NCBI GenBank assembly: GCA_019321725.1
Contig: CM033115.1
Span: 8,070,673 to 8,134,672, forward strand
Length of the DNA: 64,000 nucleotides
Source: Paulownia fortunei
Taxonomy: Eukaryota > Streptophyta > Magnoliopsida > Lamiales > Paulowniaceae
Reading direction: 5' to 3'
Position 1 is the stretch's first letter; the number at the start of each line of letters is the position of its first letter. The notes under the pieces were generated by a model. The model worked only from the letters and a program-made list of their open reading frames with translations, did not search any database and was not told the DNA's origin. A program made the translations under genes and the position numbers. Below, one piece after another: positions 45,580 through 57,439 of the stretch.

Positions 45580-47360
45580 CTGTAGAAGATTCAATTTGAT
45601 AAGATTGGCTTCTAATTTCCTCTCTCTCAAAGCCTTCTTATCTCTACTTGATCCTTTTGACAGTTCTAAAGATTTCTCGATCTCTGAGAGAGAACATGGC
45701 AGTTAATGTTCCACTTACAAGATGATTGACCTAGGGAGATGTGTTAGTTTCTACTTCGTAGGAATGTGCTTCAAAAGAAGGCTTTTGTTTTAGTATGAGA
45801 GTGTGCTCTAGGAGGAGATAGTCATCATTATATTGAAGGAGTGTACTCTATAGGAGGTGCTTGTCGTTGAACTTGAATAGTGCGTTGTTGAGCCCTGGTC
45901 ACCATATTAGAGAAGGATGCTCCTGGAGAAGTGCTCTCTTTCCAAATGAACAATTGCGTAATTTTTGTTGCTGCTTCCACATTTACTTAGTTCCTCTTCT
46001 TCAAGGACTTTTCTTGATTCATCTTTGTTGTGGAATGAGTAGCCCCCAAATGCTCATTGTAAGTTAATGTTCTACTACTTATAGGGACGACATCCATACT
46101 TTGTTTCAAGTGGTGCTACTGCGAGGGGCCTATCCTTTTTCAAACGACCTTCTTTATCTAGCTTGTTCTGGTTTGTATTGTTTCAAACATCTCCATCTTT
46201 TTAACTTTGGCCTCATTTCATCATCAAGGATCAACCCTAAATTATTAATTTTTAGTGGAGGTTTCTTCCCTTTGTGACTCTTCTTACCCTGCTTGATCGT
46301 TTCATCTTGATCCCTAGGATGAAAGACTTAGCTACCAGCTTTTTTTCTCATGTCAACTTCCATATTTTGTAGTTCTCCCTATTTGGAGTATTCTTGACTC
46401 GTATTATCCTCTCTATTATTGAGAACGAGCCTTGGCGTTGCTCGGATGGAGACTCCTAAAATTGTTGTGATAGAGCTTTTGACTCCTTAAATCTCGAGAA
46501 TAGATGCTTGTAAGGTTGCTGGGGCTCGAACTCCCAATATTGTGAGGATTAACATTCCTAACTTCTAAGGCATGCCAAGCTTCTAAAGTTACAAAGGTGC
46601 CAGTTCTGAGGGTGCAAACTCCTTAGGCTATGAGAGTGGAAACTCCAGGGATTTGTTGGGCACTAGCTCCTGATTATACAAATCTTCTTCATGACATGGT
46701 GGATTATCGCTCTTATCTCCATTCTTACTGAGGTATTCTACACTAGCCCAAGGGGTCTTATTGGGTGCTTTGCTATGTTGTCGTTCCACTGGCATCCTTA
46801 TATTAGAGTTGATGGAAATTTTGCGGTTGTTGATCCACTCTATTGTATCTACTTTTTCTCTCACAAGGAAAATTATGTTGTAAGTTATCTGGGTCTTCTA
46901 TTTTTTAGTAATATCTTGTATGTGTCCTCCTCCGAGAGAGATATTCTATTAGAAATTTCTTCTCAAGTCATGGGCCCTCTCCACCTGGATTTCTCTCTTT
47001 AAGGAAGACAGTCTACATGGAGGTTTCCTATGTAATGGGTTGTAGCCCCTATCATTGCTCCTGCTGAGGCATGCTCTAGTAAGATGAGGAGGTTTCCTAT
47101 GTAACTCGCAGCGCCACCTTTCCATCTTGCGATCCTTCAGCTAGTATTCCTTACTCTAGGGGCATAGGATCCTATAGGGATGGGCATTTTTGATGTTATG
47201 ACGGAAGTTCCTGAAAGCTCCTAGTGATGCTGGGGTAAAAGCTCGTAGCATAGTTGGTCTATTTTGCTTCCATCAAATACTTCCTCTTGAGGAGTGTCTT
47301 GGGAGCTGGCTTCTTTGGCTTTAGATTTTTTCAACATTATCAATGTTAAGGCAGGGGTTT
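45580..47360 (-). pseudogene. Leader/gag start of minus-strand Tat-type element
   Basis: Read from the primer-binding site leftward, an ATG at 47337 opens MLKKSKAKEASS and QDTPQEEVFDGSKIDQLCYE, then stops after about 40 codons. Another short open piece on the minus strand lies at 46864-46628 (MREKVDTIEWINNRKISINS). I do not recognise a clear gag domain, so assignment as the Gag start rests on position. The rest of 45580-46600 shows nothing I can name. Confidence 0.5.
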
Positions 47361-47376
47361 CCTACAGACGGTGCCA
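47361..47376 (-). promoter_or_regulatory. Primer-binding site, Tat-type element
   Basis: The minus strand reads TGGCACCGTCTGTAGG. This is close to TGGCGCCGTCTGTGGG, the site found after the 5' LTR of Tat-lineage elements, and differs from the initiator-Met site used by the Tekay and copia elements here. Confidence 0.75.
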
Positions 47377-47382
47377 AAATAA

Positions 47383-47758
47383 TGTGGTCCAACCTCAAAC
47401 CTCTTTGAATCTCTAAGAATAGACTTCTTGTGGTTCTTCCTCATCATTGAATGATCACAATAAGAGTTTCTACCTACAACACAAATAAATGGTTAGGGAT
47501 CCCCGACATTGTCTCAGGGATAACCCTCCGATACTAAAGTCAGTAATAGAGCCGAAAAAATAATCAATTAAAGGCTGGAAGCTGTAAATATCCAATGTAA
47601 ATGGTGTACATTGTAAAATGGTGTGGAGAGGGTATTTATAGGTCTTTATTATTAGTTTTGAGGTGGCCTTTTTCTTATCTTGGGCCTCATAAGCTTATTT
47701 GTGCTCTGTTGGGCTAGAGTTTAATATTTCTTGGCTTAGTTAAGTTATGGCCATCACA
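47383..47758 (-). mobile_element. 5' LTR of minus-strand Tat-type element
   Basis: A short LTR of 376 bases. On the minus strand it begins TGTGATGGCC at 47758 and ends GGTTGGACCACA at 47383, seven bases from the primer-binding site. The ends are imperfect inverted repeats. It holds a clear TATA (TATAAATACC at 47640-47631, minus strand). The partner LTR is not seen in the window. Confidence 0.7.
47631..47640 (-). promoter_or_regulatory. TATA box in Tat-type LTR
   Basis: TATAAATACC on the minus strand lies mid-LTR, with CCTCTCCACACC after it, as in plant RNA polymerase II promoters. Confidence 0.6.
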
Positions 47759-48959
47759 AGTCAAGCACTTTTTCTTCCACCCTTCGTAGGGAAGTCAAAA
47801 TGAGATCAAAAGGTTGAGCTTTGAAGTAGAGATTGTACCTATTTTCTTTGCTCCATTGTTGAGGCTAACACATTTTTGAAGAGCATACATCAATCAATTC
47901 TACTGAGAGTATAGGGAAAGAGATGGAATCATTGTCAATTACATTCAAGGGACATAAGCTCACGGCATAACTGAAATATCCTCATTCAAATAGAATGTTG
48001 CAGCTCCATTTTCAGTAAATTTATAAACCAACTAAAAAATGAAAAGTATGGTTGCAATCGAGAACCAAACCACTCAAACCACCAAATGTAGAGTGAATAA
48101 TCACTCAGTAGCCTATTTAATTACCCAATCAACAGTAAATGATAGCTTCTTGTGGGCTAAAACTAAATCCAAATCACTTTGAGCACCATAATTTGCAAAC
48201 ATGCCATTTGAATCCCTAGGAAACATTAATCTAAGAAAACAAAGTAGCATCCATTAGATGAATCATCCTCGAACCTTTTGCAAGAGAAGTTTTTCCCTGG
48301 AACCTTTGTTTAAGGTACCACTAAACATGTTGGGATGAAACCTAAGATCCCACTAATTCCAAATACATGACATTTTAGATTAAGTATGAAACATAATCAC
48401 TTAATTTTGAGGGGGATTGGCCAACCTTTTGGTAAATATAACAAGCAATCTTTAGATTAAGTAAATTTTTGAAGTTTAGGCTTTATACATAAGACCTAGC
48501 TGCTTGAGAAATAATGTCATTTCATTTTTCCTTGCTAAAAGATAAAAGATATATATGCTCTCGGACCAGTTGCTATTTGAATGAGTTGCTAGAATAACTA
48601 CACCTAGTGTGAAAGCTCAAGATATGTGATACTTACATCAAGATGGGATGCTCATGCTTAGCATCAATGTGGCTTTGTCCATCCTATCAACCAACTTACC
48701 CACAGGAATTCTAGAGAGGGCAATTAGTCTCTTCACTTCTATAGGCCCAATCTCATCAAGATTCTTACCACATACCTGGTGTATCAGCCAATAAGGCTGC
48801 ATCCATAAATTTCAACCTCTCTATTTCTCATTGCTAGGGATACTCCACCTTAGCTAGGATTAAAGAGAAACATCCTAAATTTAAGATGTAGGTGAAAAAC
48901 CACAAGGTTTCCTTCCACAGTTCCACATGCATTTATGGTAATAGATCTAGATTACTCCA
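47759..48959. other. Unassigned stretch with exon-like pieces on minus strand
   Basis: No transposon family is recognised. On the minus strand two pieces read like coding sequence between splice-like borders. One, at about 48800-48650, gives WMQPYWLIHQVCGKNLDEIG and PIEVKRLIALSRIPVGKLVD, ending near a GTAAGT. The other, at about 48225-48130, gives MFPRDSNGMFANYGAQSDLD and LVLAHKKLSFTVDWV. I cannot name the protein. They could be exons of a decayed or captured host gene, or chance. Confidence 0.35.
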
Positions 48960-50289
48960 AGCGGATTCGTAAGTTATAAATATTGCAAGCCCACCACTGG
49001 CTTAGTACTAAACCTAAGAGGATCATACATCTTTATGGAAAGTAACATTTCTAATTTTGAGTTTTATCTAATGATTACAAATTAATTAAATAATGTTGAT
49101 TGATTAATTAATTAAGGATTTTATTTAATTTAATGGTTAAATTGAATTATTCAATTAAGTAATTGGGTTATTTAATTGAATCTAATTTAATTAGGAATCC
49201 CAATTGGAGTAAATTATAATTAATCAATTGGATTGATTAATTTGGGATTAAATTAATTAGATTGATTTGTGGATTTTTAAGTCCAAGCCCAAAAAGTAAA
49301 GTGGATCACTTGAAAAGTCCACTAGAATATGAACAGAATAAATTAAATAAATAAGATTTATTTAATTAATATATTTATAAATAAATAAATAAAGTGATCG
49401 ATTTTTATAGGATAAAAATCAGCCATTAGGATTTATTTTAAATAAATATATTTTAGGAATATATTTGATATATATCCATCTTAATATTATTTGAATAGTT
49501 CAAATTAATATAAAAAATATATGTACATAATTTTGATGACTAATGTAATCTCAAACAAGTTCACATACGTTAGACAGAGAAAAAAAGAAGAGTTATTGGA
49601 AGATTTAGAATCATTCCAAGTTCAAACTTTAAAATAGTTCAAAATTGACAAACTTTCCAAGAATTGGAGTATGAGCAAATTTTTAGCCTCTATTTAAAGA
49701 GAGAGGGCCGAAAATTATAGTTTTTTGATAAAAATTATTTTGTTAAGTCTTCTATTTTTCTCTCCAATAAAAAAAAGAAAAGAAAGAAAAAGAGAAGTGT
49801 TTTCTTGAAATCTTGTTTTTCTTGTTTTTAAAAAGAAAAATAGTTTCTTGATATTTTCTTTATATTCAAATTTCAAGACTAAAAGAATTAATCTTAATTA
49901 TTTTATAAAGGTTATTCTTGATCCATCAATTGGATCAAAAGATAAATTTTACTCCGGATCTAGATTAGTAAATATTTAAAAGGATACTAGTGAATCTTAT
50001 TAATTGGTACTTTTTTGTATTGTGGACTTGATATAGGGGAGACACTTGGATTCTTGCGAGTTCTAAAAGTATAGGATAAGCAATTGATTGTTTATTCCCT
50101 ACAACAACCGGAGTGCACAAAAGGAATAATTTGAATTTAATATATTTATTTTATACATATTCACTTGAATAAGCGCGGTTGTTAGAATCATTCTTGAATT
50201 AAGGGGACAAATTTATTTGATAAATTTATGTTTGATAAAAATTTTAATTTTTCGCTGTGCATGCCCCTGTGAATATTACGAACCGAACA
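48960..50289 (+). mobile_element. Plus-strand copia LTR (solo or 3' LTR)
   Basis: AACCTAAGAGGATCATACAT near 49010 corresponds to AACCTAAGGGGTCACACAC at 58237. TTAATTAA-rich stretches at 49080-49260 and a homologous 3' end follow. The end is TTTTTCGCTGTGCATGCCCC then ACGAACCGAACA (50289), matching the minus-strand LTR end at 33344. No primer-binding site follows, so it is a solo LTR or a 3' LTR. The left border is not sharp. Confidence 0.7.
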
Positions 50290-51579
50290 AATAATTGCTT
50301 AATCCACTCTCCCAAGAGGAGAAAGTGATAGAATTGAAGTAAATCAGGCTTACTTAAGGGAATTGACATATAACTTCACTCTTAGTAGGCAGTTCCATTC
50401 GAGAGATCTATAAGGAACTTCGTAAGCCTTTCACAATACAAAACACATGCATCATCCATGTCCATATACACAGTCAAATCAACTGATGCTGATGGTCAAG
50501 TTGACACACCTGTAATTTCATTCCTCTCTGCATAATAATTAAACAGAAATATCTTATATACTTTTAAGGTAAACATGGATGACTCTAATATGTAGACATT
50601 ATCACAAGGAAAAATCATCAGCTATGGTATTTGTAAGAATCAAGTTTAGATAAACTTAAAGTATTGAACACACAATCATCCAGATAGTCAATCTTGTTTT
50701 GCATTTACAGACATTGGGAAAATATGAAACATTTCAGGAAAGTGTGGATACCTCATGCTATAGTTGTATGTTTTGCCAAGTGATTAAGCATTAAGTTACC
50801 ACTTATTGTTCAAATAACACTGCATCTAGATGTACAAATCATTATTATCAAAACTAGCGCCAATGAAAGTGGAAAGGAAATAAAAGCCTAGGAATCATAG
50901 TCTGGAAGTCAAAATAGATTTTATGAAATTTCATTAAATAGAAACTAAAGAATAATGAAATATTTAAGCTTCAGACTCACAAGGAAAGTGAGAAATAAAG
51001 AAAAAGTGGGTCCTTAACAACTTCACTAGGGGCTGAGATGTTTCTTTGAGTAGGAATCCAGGAACTACACTCTTAACTACAAAAGAGAGATGACCAGCTT
51101 TTCATTGGTGCTAAGTTTCTTCATATTCCTAATCTAAAGACAACATCCACTTGATTGTAATAGAGCCAAACTTAGTCCTAATTATTATTCCTCATCTTCC
51201 TTCATCACATAAGCAAAGGGTTCACTAAGATTTATCTCATTTACTGATACTCTAGAAACCATATCTATTGAATATAACAGTGGAGAGAAAAATACAACTT
51301 TCTATTTGGTCTGATATCATTGCACCCTGGGCAGTGGCAGAGCCACAATTAGTTGAGCTAGAACAAATGGCCCAATTGAGCTTTAAATATCTCTTCATTT
51401 TTATAAGTCATATGGATCAGTAATTTTTCTTATTGTAATCTTAAATTCAGTGGGAGATAATTACTAGCCTTTATGGCGAAATTTTTGATCTAATTAAATT
51501 AAAATTAATAATAAATATTTACTTGGATCAGGATAAAATTTTAGATCAGTGACTAAGGTATTGTGTAAAATATACAGTA
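50290..51579. other. Unassigned stretch
   Basis: Non-repetitive-looking AT-rich DNA. A minus-strand piece near 50500-50400 reads SVDLTVYMDMDDACVLYCER after an AG acceptor-like border. It may belong to the same decayed gene as the pieces at 48130-48800, in which case the copia LTR sits in one of its introns. CAGTGGCAGAGCCA at 51332-51345 resembles ends of some plant DNA transposons, but no partner is seen. Confidence 0.3.
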
Positions 51580-52202
51580 ATGGATATCCAAATAGCTTAT
51601 TCTGATCTCTATAGTACTAAAAAACTAGATGGCTAGAACTATGCAATATGGCATAGAAAAATTCAACTTTTGTTACACAAAGAAAAGATCTTTGATCATC
51701 TAACCACTACTATGCCTATGCCAACTTAGCCAAAAAATGGACCAACTACCCAATATTGTCGCAATATGGAAGTGTACAATAAGTGGATGGATCAAGATAA
51801 GAGTGTGTGCTTTACTATATTGAGCTGCATGCACGATAATTTGATCCATGAGTTTGAGAAGTAGCCTACAACTAAAGAGGTGTGGGATATGTTGAAGGTC
51901 ATATACGGTAGCACTTTGACTACAAGACTGAGGGGACTTACCCTAAGGTTCAAGCACTACATACTTAACCTAAAGCACTCAATGACCCAACATCTTGATG
52001 TGATGAAAGATATGATTCGAGAGCTTCAAAATGCTGGAAATGAGCTCATTGATGAACAACAAGTTTTGACCGTCCTAAGATCGCTACCTGGAAGACTTGG
52101 GGACATGTTAAGGTTGTGCTTACACATAGTAAGCGAATCCAAACATTTGATAGTTCGCCAATCATCTCAAATATGAGGCTGACCGTCGAGAGTTGGAGTG
52201 GC
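51580..52202 (+). pseudogene. gag: Ty1/copia Gag N-terminal part, broken
   Basis: The start MDIQIAYSDLYS is at 51580. The sequence then shows the hallmarks of plant copia Gag: KKLDG.NYAIWHRKIQLLL (stop in place of Ser/Gln), NKWMDQDKSVCFTILSCMHD, TTKEVWDMLKVIYGS, RLRGLTLRFKHYIL and ELQNAGNELIDEQQVLTVLR SLP. In-frame stops are near 51631, 51728 and 51862. From 51880 to 52176 it is open for 98 codons. At about 52203 it runs into the tandem array whose first unit carries the next part of the same Gag. No LTR or primer-binding site directly precedes it. Confidence 0.85.
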
Positions 52203-55200
52203 CACAAAAGCTGCTCTTATCACACATGTTGGACAGCATAAGCCCAATAAACACAAATATTAGAACAAGTAAAATAATTGCGGACAAAGCAGTTATTAAA
52301 GCCAGAACATGGCCCCACAAAGTGACAAGGCTATGAAGCATAGCCGAGGCAAGAGGGGTGGAAAGAAAAAAGAAAAATGTTTTAACTATGGCAAGTTGGG
52401 TCATTTCGCTCTTAATTGCACTAAGCCGAAGAAGGTAAAACCTACTCCAAGCTTTCTTAGTTCATTTGCAAGCTCACATGGTTTTATCGCTAATTCTCTC
52501 ATTGCTTACATTATAAACAAAGAGAAAACTAAACATGTGACAAGGGAACGAGCTTGATTTGTAGATTATCATCAATCGCCAGCATGCAACCACTACATTG
52601 CAATGGCGAATAGCGCACAATAGGAGGTTCTTGGAGTAAGGGCATACCAGCTCAAGCTTGGCACTAGGTGCGAACTACTTCTTAGTGATGCACAAAAGCT
52701 GCTCTTATCGCATATGTTAGACAACATAAGCCTAACAAACAAAAATATTAGAACAAGTAAAATAATTACGGACAAAGCAGTCATCAAAGCCAGAACTTGG
52801 CCCCACAAAGTGACGAGACTATGAAGCATAGCTGAGGTAAGAGGGGTGCAAAGAAAAAAGAAAAGTGTTTTAACTATGGCAAGTTGGATCACTTCGCTCA
52901 TAATTGCACTAAGCCGAAGAAGGTAAAACCTACACCTAGCTTTCTTAGTTCATTTGCAAGCTCACATGGTTTTATCGCTAATTCTCTCATTGCTTACATT
53001 ATAGACAAAGAGAAAACTAAACATGTGACAAGGGAACGAGCTTGATTTGTAGATTATCATCAAGCGCCAGCATGCAACCACTACATTGCAATGGCGAATA
53101 GCGCACAAGAGGAAGTTCTTGGAGTAAGGGCATACCAACTCAAGCTTGGCACTATGAGCGCGCTACTTCTTAGGGATGCACAAAAGTTGATCTTATCACA
53201 CATGTTAGACAACATAAGCCCAACAAACACAAACATTAGAACAAGAAAAATAATTGCGAACAAGGAAATCATCAAAACCAGAACTTGGCCCCACAAAGTG
53301 ACAAGACTATGAAGTATAGCGAAGCCATGAGGGGTGCAAAGAAAATAGAAAAGTGTTTAAACTATGGCAAGTTGGATCACTTCGCTCTTAATTGCACTAA
53401 GCCGAAGAAGGTAAAACCTACTCCTAGCTTTCTTAGTTCATTTGCAAGCTCACATGGTTTTATCGCTAATTCTCTCATTGCTTACATTATAGACAAAGAG
53501 AAAACTAAACATGTAACAAGGGAACGAGCTTGATTTGTAGATTATCATCAAGCGCCAGCATGCAACCACTACATTGCAATGGCGAATCGCGCACAAGAGG
53601 AGGTTCTTGGAGTAAGGGCATACCAACTCAAGCTTGGCACTATGTGCGCGCTACTTCTTAGGGATGCACAAAAGTTGCTCTTATCGCACATGTTAGACAA
53701 CATAAGCCCAATAAACACAAACATTAGAACAAGAAAAATAATCGCGAACAAAGCAGTCATCAAAGCCAAAACTTGGCCCCACAAAGTGACAAGACTATGA
53801 AGCACAGCGAAGGCATGAGAGGTGCAAAGAAAATATAAAAGTATTTTAACTATCGCAAGTTGGGTCACTTCGCTCTTAATTGCACTAAGCCAAAGAAGGT
53901 AAAAACTACCCTAGCTTTCTTTGTTCATTTGCAAGCTCACATGGTTTTATCGCTAATTCTCTCATTGCTTACATTGTAGACAAAGAGAAAACTAAACATG
54001 TGATAATGGAACGAGCTTGATTTATTGATTATCATCAAGCGCCAGCATGCAACCACTACATTGCAATGGCGAATAGCGCACAAGAGGAGGTTCTTAGAGT
54101 AAGGGCATACCAACTCCAGCTCCGTACTCGGTGCGAGCTACTTCTTAGTGATGCACAAAAGCTGCTTCTATCACACATGTTAGACATCATAAGCCTAAGA
54201 AACACGAATATTAGAACAAGTACAATAATTACGGACAAAGCATTCATCAAAGCCGAACTTGGCCATAAAATGATAAGACTATGACGCATATCCGAGGCAA
54301 GAGGGGCGGAAGGAAAAAAGAAAAGTGTTTTAACTATGGCAAGTTGGGTCACTTCGCTCTTAATTGCACTAAGCCAAAGAAGGCAAAACCTACTCCTAGC
54401 TTTCTTTGTTCATTTGCAAGCTCACATGGTTTTATCGCTAATTCTCTCATTGCTTAGATTGTAGGCAAAGAGAAAGCTAAACATGTGACAAGGGAACGAG
54501 CTTGATTTGTAGATTATCATCAAGCGCCAGCATGCAACCACTACATTGCCGTGGGGAATGGCGCACAAGAAGAGGTTCTTGGATTAAGGGCACACCAGCT
54601 CAAGCTTGGCACTAGGTGCAAGCTGCTCTTATCGCACATGTTAGACAGCATAAGCCCAATAAACATAAAATTAGAACAAGTAAAATAATTACGGACAAAG
54701 CAATCATCAAAGCTAGAACTTGGCCCCACAAAGTAAGAAGACTATGAAGCATAGCCGAGGTAAGAGGGGTGGAAAGAAAAAAGAAAAGTGTATTAACTAT
54801 GGCTAGTTGGGTCACTTCGCTCTTAATTGCACTAAGCTGAAGAAAGCAAAACTTACTCCTAGCTTTCTTAGTTCATTTGCAAGATCACATGGTTTTATCC
54901 CTAATTCTATCCTTAGTTAGATTGCAAATTAAGTGAAAACTAAATATGTGGCATGGGATCGAGCTTGATTTACAGATTATCATCAAGCGCCAGCATGCAA
55001 CCACTACATTGCCATGGGGAATGGCGCACAAGAAGAGGTTCTTGGAGTAAGGGCATACCAACTCAAGCTCGGTACTCGGTGCGAGCTACTTCTTAGTGAT
55101 GCATAAAAGCTACTCTTATCACACATGTTAGACAGCATATAACCAATAAACATAAATATTAGAACAAGTAAAATAATTATGGATAAAGCAGTCACCAAAA

Positions 55201-57439
55201 CCAGAACTTGGCCCCACAAAGTGACAACGCTATGAAGCATAGCCGATGCAAGAGGGGTGGAAAGAAAAAAAAAAGTGTTTTAACTATGGCAAGTTGGGTC
55301 ACTTTGCTCTTAATTGCACTAAGCCAAGGAAGGTAAAACCTACTTCTAGCTTTCTTTGTTCATTTGCAAGCTCACATGGTTTTATCGCTAATTCTCTCTT
55401 TGCTTAGATTGTAGACAAAGAGAAAACTAAACATGTGACAAGGAAACAAGCTTGATTTGTAGATTATCATCGAGCGCCAGCATGCAACCACTACATTGCC
55501 ATGGGGAATGGCGCACAAGAAGTTTCTTGGAGTAAAGGAATGCCTGCTCAAGCTTAGCACTAGGTGCGAGCCACTTCTTAGTGATGCACAAAAGCTTCTC
55601 TTATCGCACATGTTACACAGCATAAGCCTAATAAACATAAATATTTGACCAAGTAAAACAATTGCAGAGAAAGCAGTCATCAATGCTAGAACTTGGCCCC
55701 TTAAAGTGACAAGGCTATGAAGCATAGCCGAAGCAAAAGGGGTGGAAAAAAAATAGAAAAGCATTTTAACTATGGCAAGTTGGGTCACTTTGCTCTTAAT
55801 TGCACTAAGCCGAAGGAGGAAAAACCTACTCCTCGCTTTCTTAGTTCATTTGTAAGCTCACATGGTTTTATCACTAATTCTGTCCTTGGTTAGATTGTAG
55901 ACAAAGGAAAAGCTAAACATGTCACAAGGGAACGAGCTTGATTTACATATTATCATCAAGCCCCAGCATGCAACCACTACATTGCCATGGGGAATGGCGC
56001 ACAAGAAGATGTTCTTGGAGTAAGGGCATACCAGCTCAAGCCTGGCACTAGGTGTAAGCTACTTCTTAGTTATGCACAAAAGCTGCTCTTATCGCACATG
56101 TTAGATAGCATAAGACCAATAAAAATGAACATTAGAACAAGTAAAATAATTGCGAATAAAGCAGTCATCAATACCAGAACTTGGCCCCATAAAGTGACAA
56201 CGCTATGAAGCATAGCCGAGGCAAGAGGGGTGGAAAGAAAAAAGAAAAGTGTTTTAACTATGGCAAGTTGGGTCACTTCGCTCTTAATTGCACTAAGCCG
56301 AAGAAGGCAAAACCTACTCCTAGCTTTCTTTGTTCATTTGCAAGCTCACATGGTTTTATTACTAATTCTCTCATTGGTTAGATTGTGGACAAAAAGAAAG
56401 CTAAACATGTGACAAGGGAACGAGCTTGATTTGTAGACTATCATCAAGCACCACCATGCAACCACTACATTGCCATGGAGAATGGCGCACAAAAAGAGGT
56501 TCATGGAGTAAGGGCATACGAATTCAAGCTCGGTACTCGATGCGAGCTACTTCTTAGTGATGCACAAAAGCTGCTTTTATCAGACATGTTAGACAGCATA
56601 TAACCAATAAACACGAACATTAGAACAAGTAAAATAATTACGGATAAAGCAGTCATCAATACCAGAACTTGGCCCCATAAAGTGACAATGCTATAAAGCA
56701 TAGCCGAGGCAAGAGGGGTGGAAAGAAAAAAGAAAAGTGTTTTAACTATGGCAAGTTGGTTCACTTCGCTCTTAATTGCACTAAGTCGAAGAAGGCAAAA
56801 CCTACTCCTAGCTTTCTTTGTTCATTTGCAAGCTCACATGGTTTTATTGCTAATTCTCTCATTGTTTAGATTGTAGGCAAAAAGAAAACTAAACATGTGA
56901 CAAGGGAACGAGCTTTATTTGTAGATTATCATCAAGCATCAGCATGCAATCACTACATTACCATAGGGAATTGCTCATAAGAAGAGGTTCTTGGAGTAAG
57001 GGCATACCAACTCAAGCTTGGCACTAAGTGCGAGCTAGTTCTTAGTGATGCACAAAAGCTGCTCTTATCGCACATGTTACACAGCATAAGCCCAATAAAC
57101 ATAAACATTAGACCAAGTAAAACAATAGCGGACAAAGCAGTCATCAATACCAGAACTTGGCCCCATAAAGTGACAAAGCTATGAAGCATAGCCAAGGCAG
57201 GAGGGGTGGAAAGAAAAAAGAAAATCATTTTAACTATGGTAAGTTGGGTCACTTCGCTCTTAATTGCACTAAGCCAGAGAAGGTAAAACCTACTTCTAGC
57301 TTTCTTTGTTTATTTGCAAGCTCACATGGTTTTACCGCTAATTCTCTCATTGCTTAGATTATAAACAAAGAGAAAACTAAACATATGACAAGGGAACGAG
57401 CTTGATTTGTAGATTATCATCAAGCGCCAGCATGCAACT
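52203..57439 (+). repeat. Tandem array: ~11 copies of a 485-bp copia gag-PR unit
   Basis: The TTTTAACTATGGCAAG landmark or its variant recurs at about 52380, 52868, 53356, 53842, 54330, 54790, 55278, 55762, 56250, 56738 and 57227, a period close to 485. Each unit carries, in order, a Gag linker (ALITHVGQHKPNKHK frame), a basic stretch, the knuckle CFNYGKLGHFALNC (second Cys replaced by Tyr), a Ser-rich spacer and KTKHVTRERA. After a stop it reads FVDYHQAPACNHYIAM, QEEVLGVRAYQLKLG and LLLSDA. The last three match the start of copia protease, but the catalytic D-T/S-G reads DKEK. Unit borders join the protease piece back to the Gag linker. Copies differ from each other by scattered substitutions and small indels. 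Confidence 0.92.

Noticed and set aside
49089..50294. AATAA on both sides of 49094-50289 as TSD of a 1.2-kb solo LTR
   Set aside because: LTR similarity extends left of 49094 (to about 48960), so the left repeat is inside the LTR; AATAA is also expected often by chance in this AT-rich stretch.
51332..51345. CAGTGGCAGAGCCA as a DNA-transposon terminal repeat
   Set aside because: No inverted partner, no target duplication and no transposase were found nearby.
52203..57439. Possible CRISPR-like or regulatory repeat array
   Set aside because: The unit is 485 bases, has no short repeat/spacer alternation and encodes copia Gag and protease pieces; it is a tandem duplication of transposon coding sequence.
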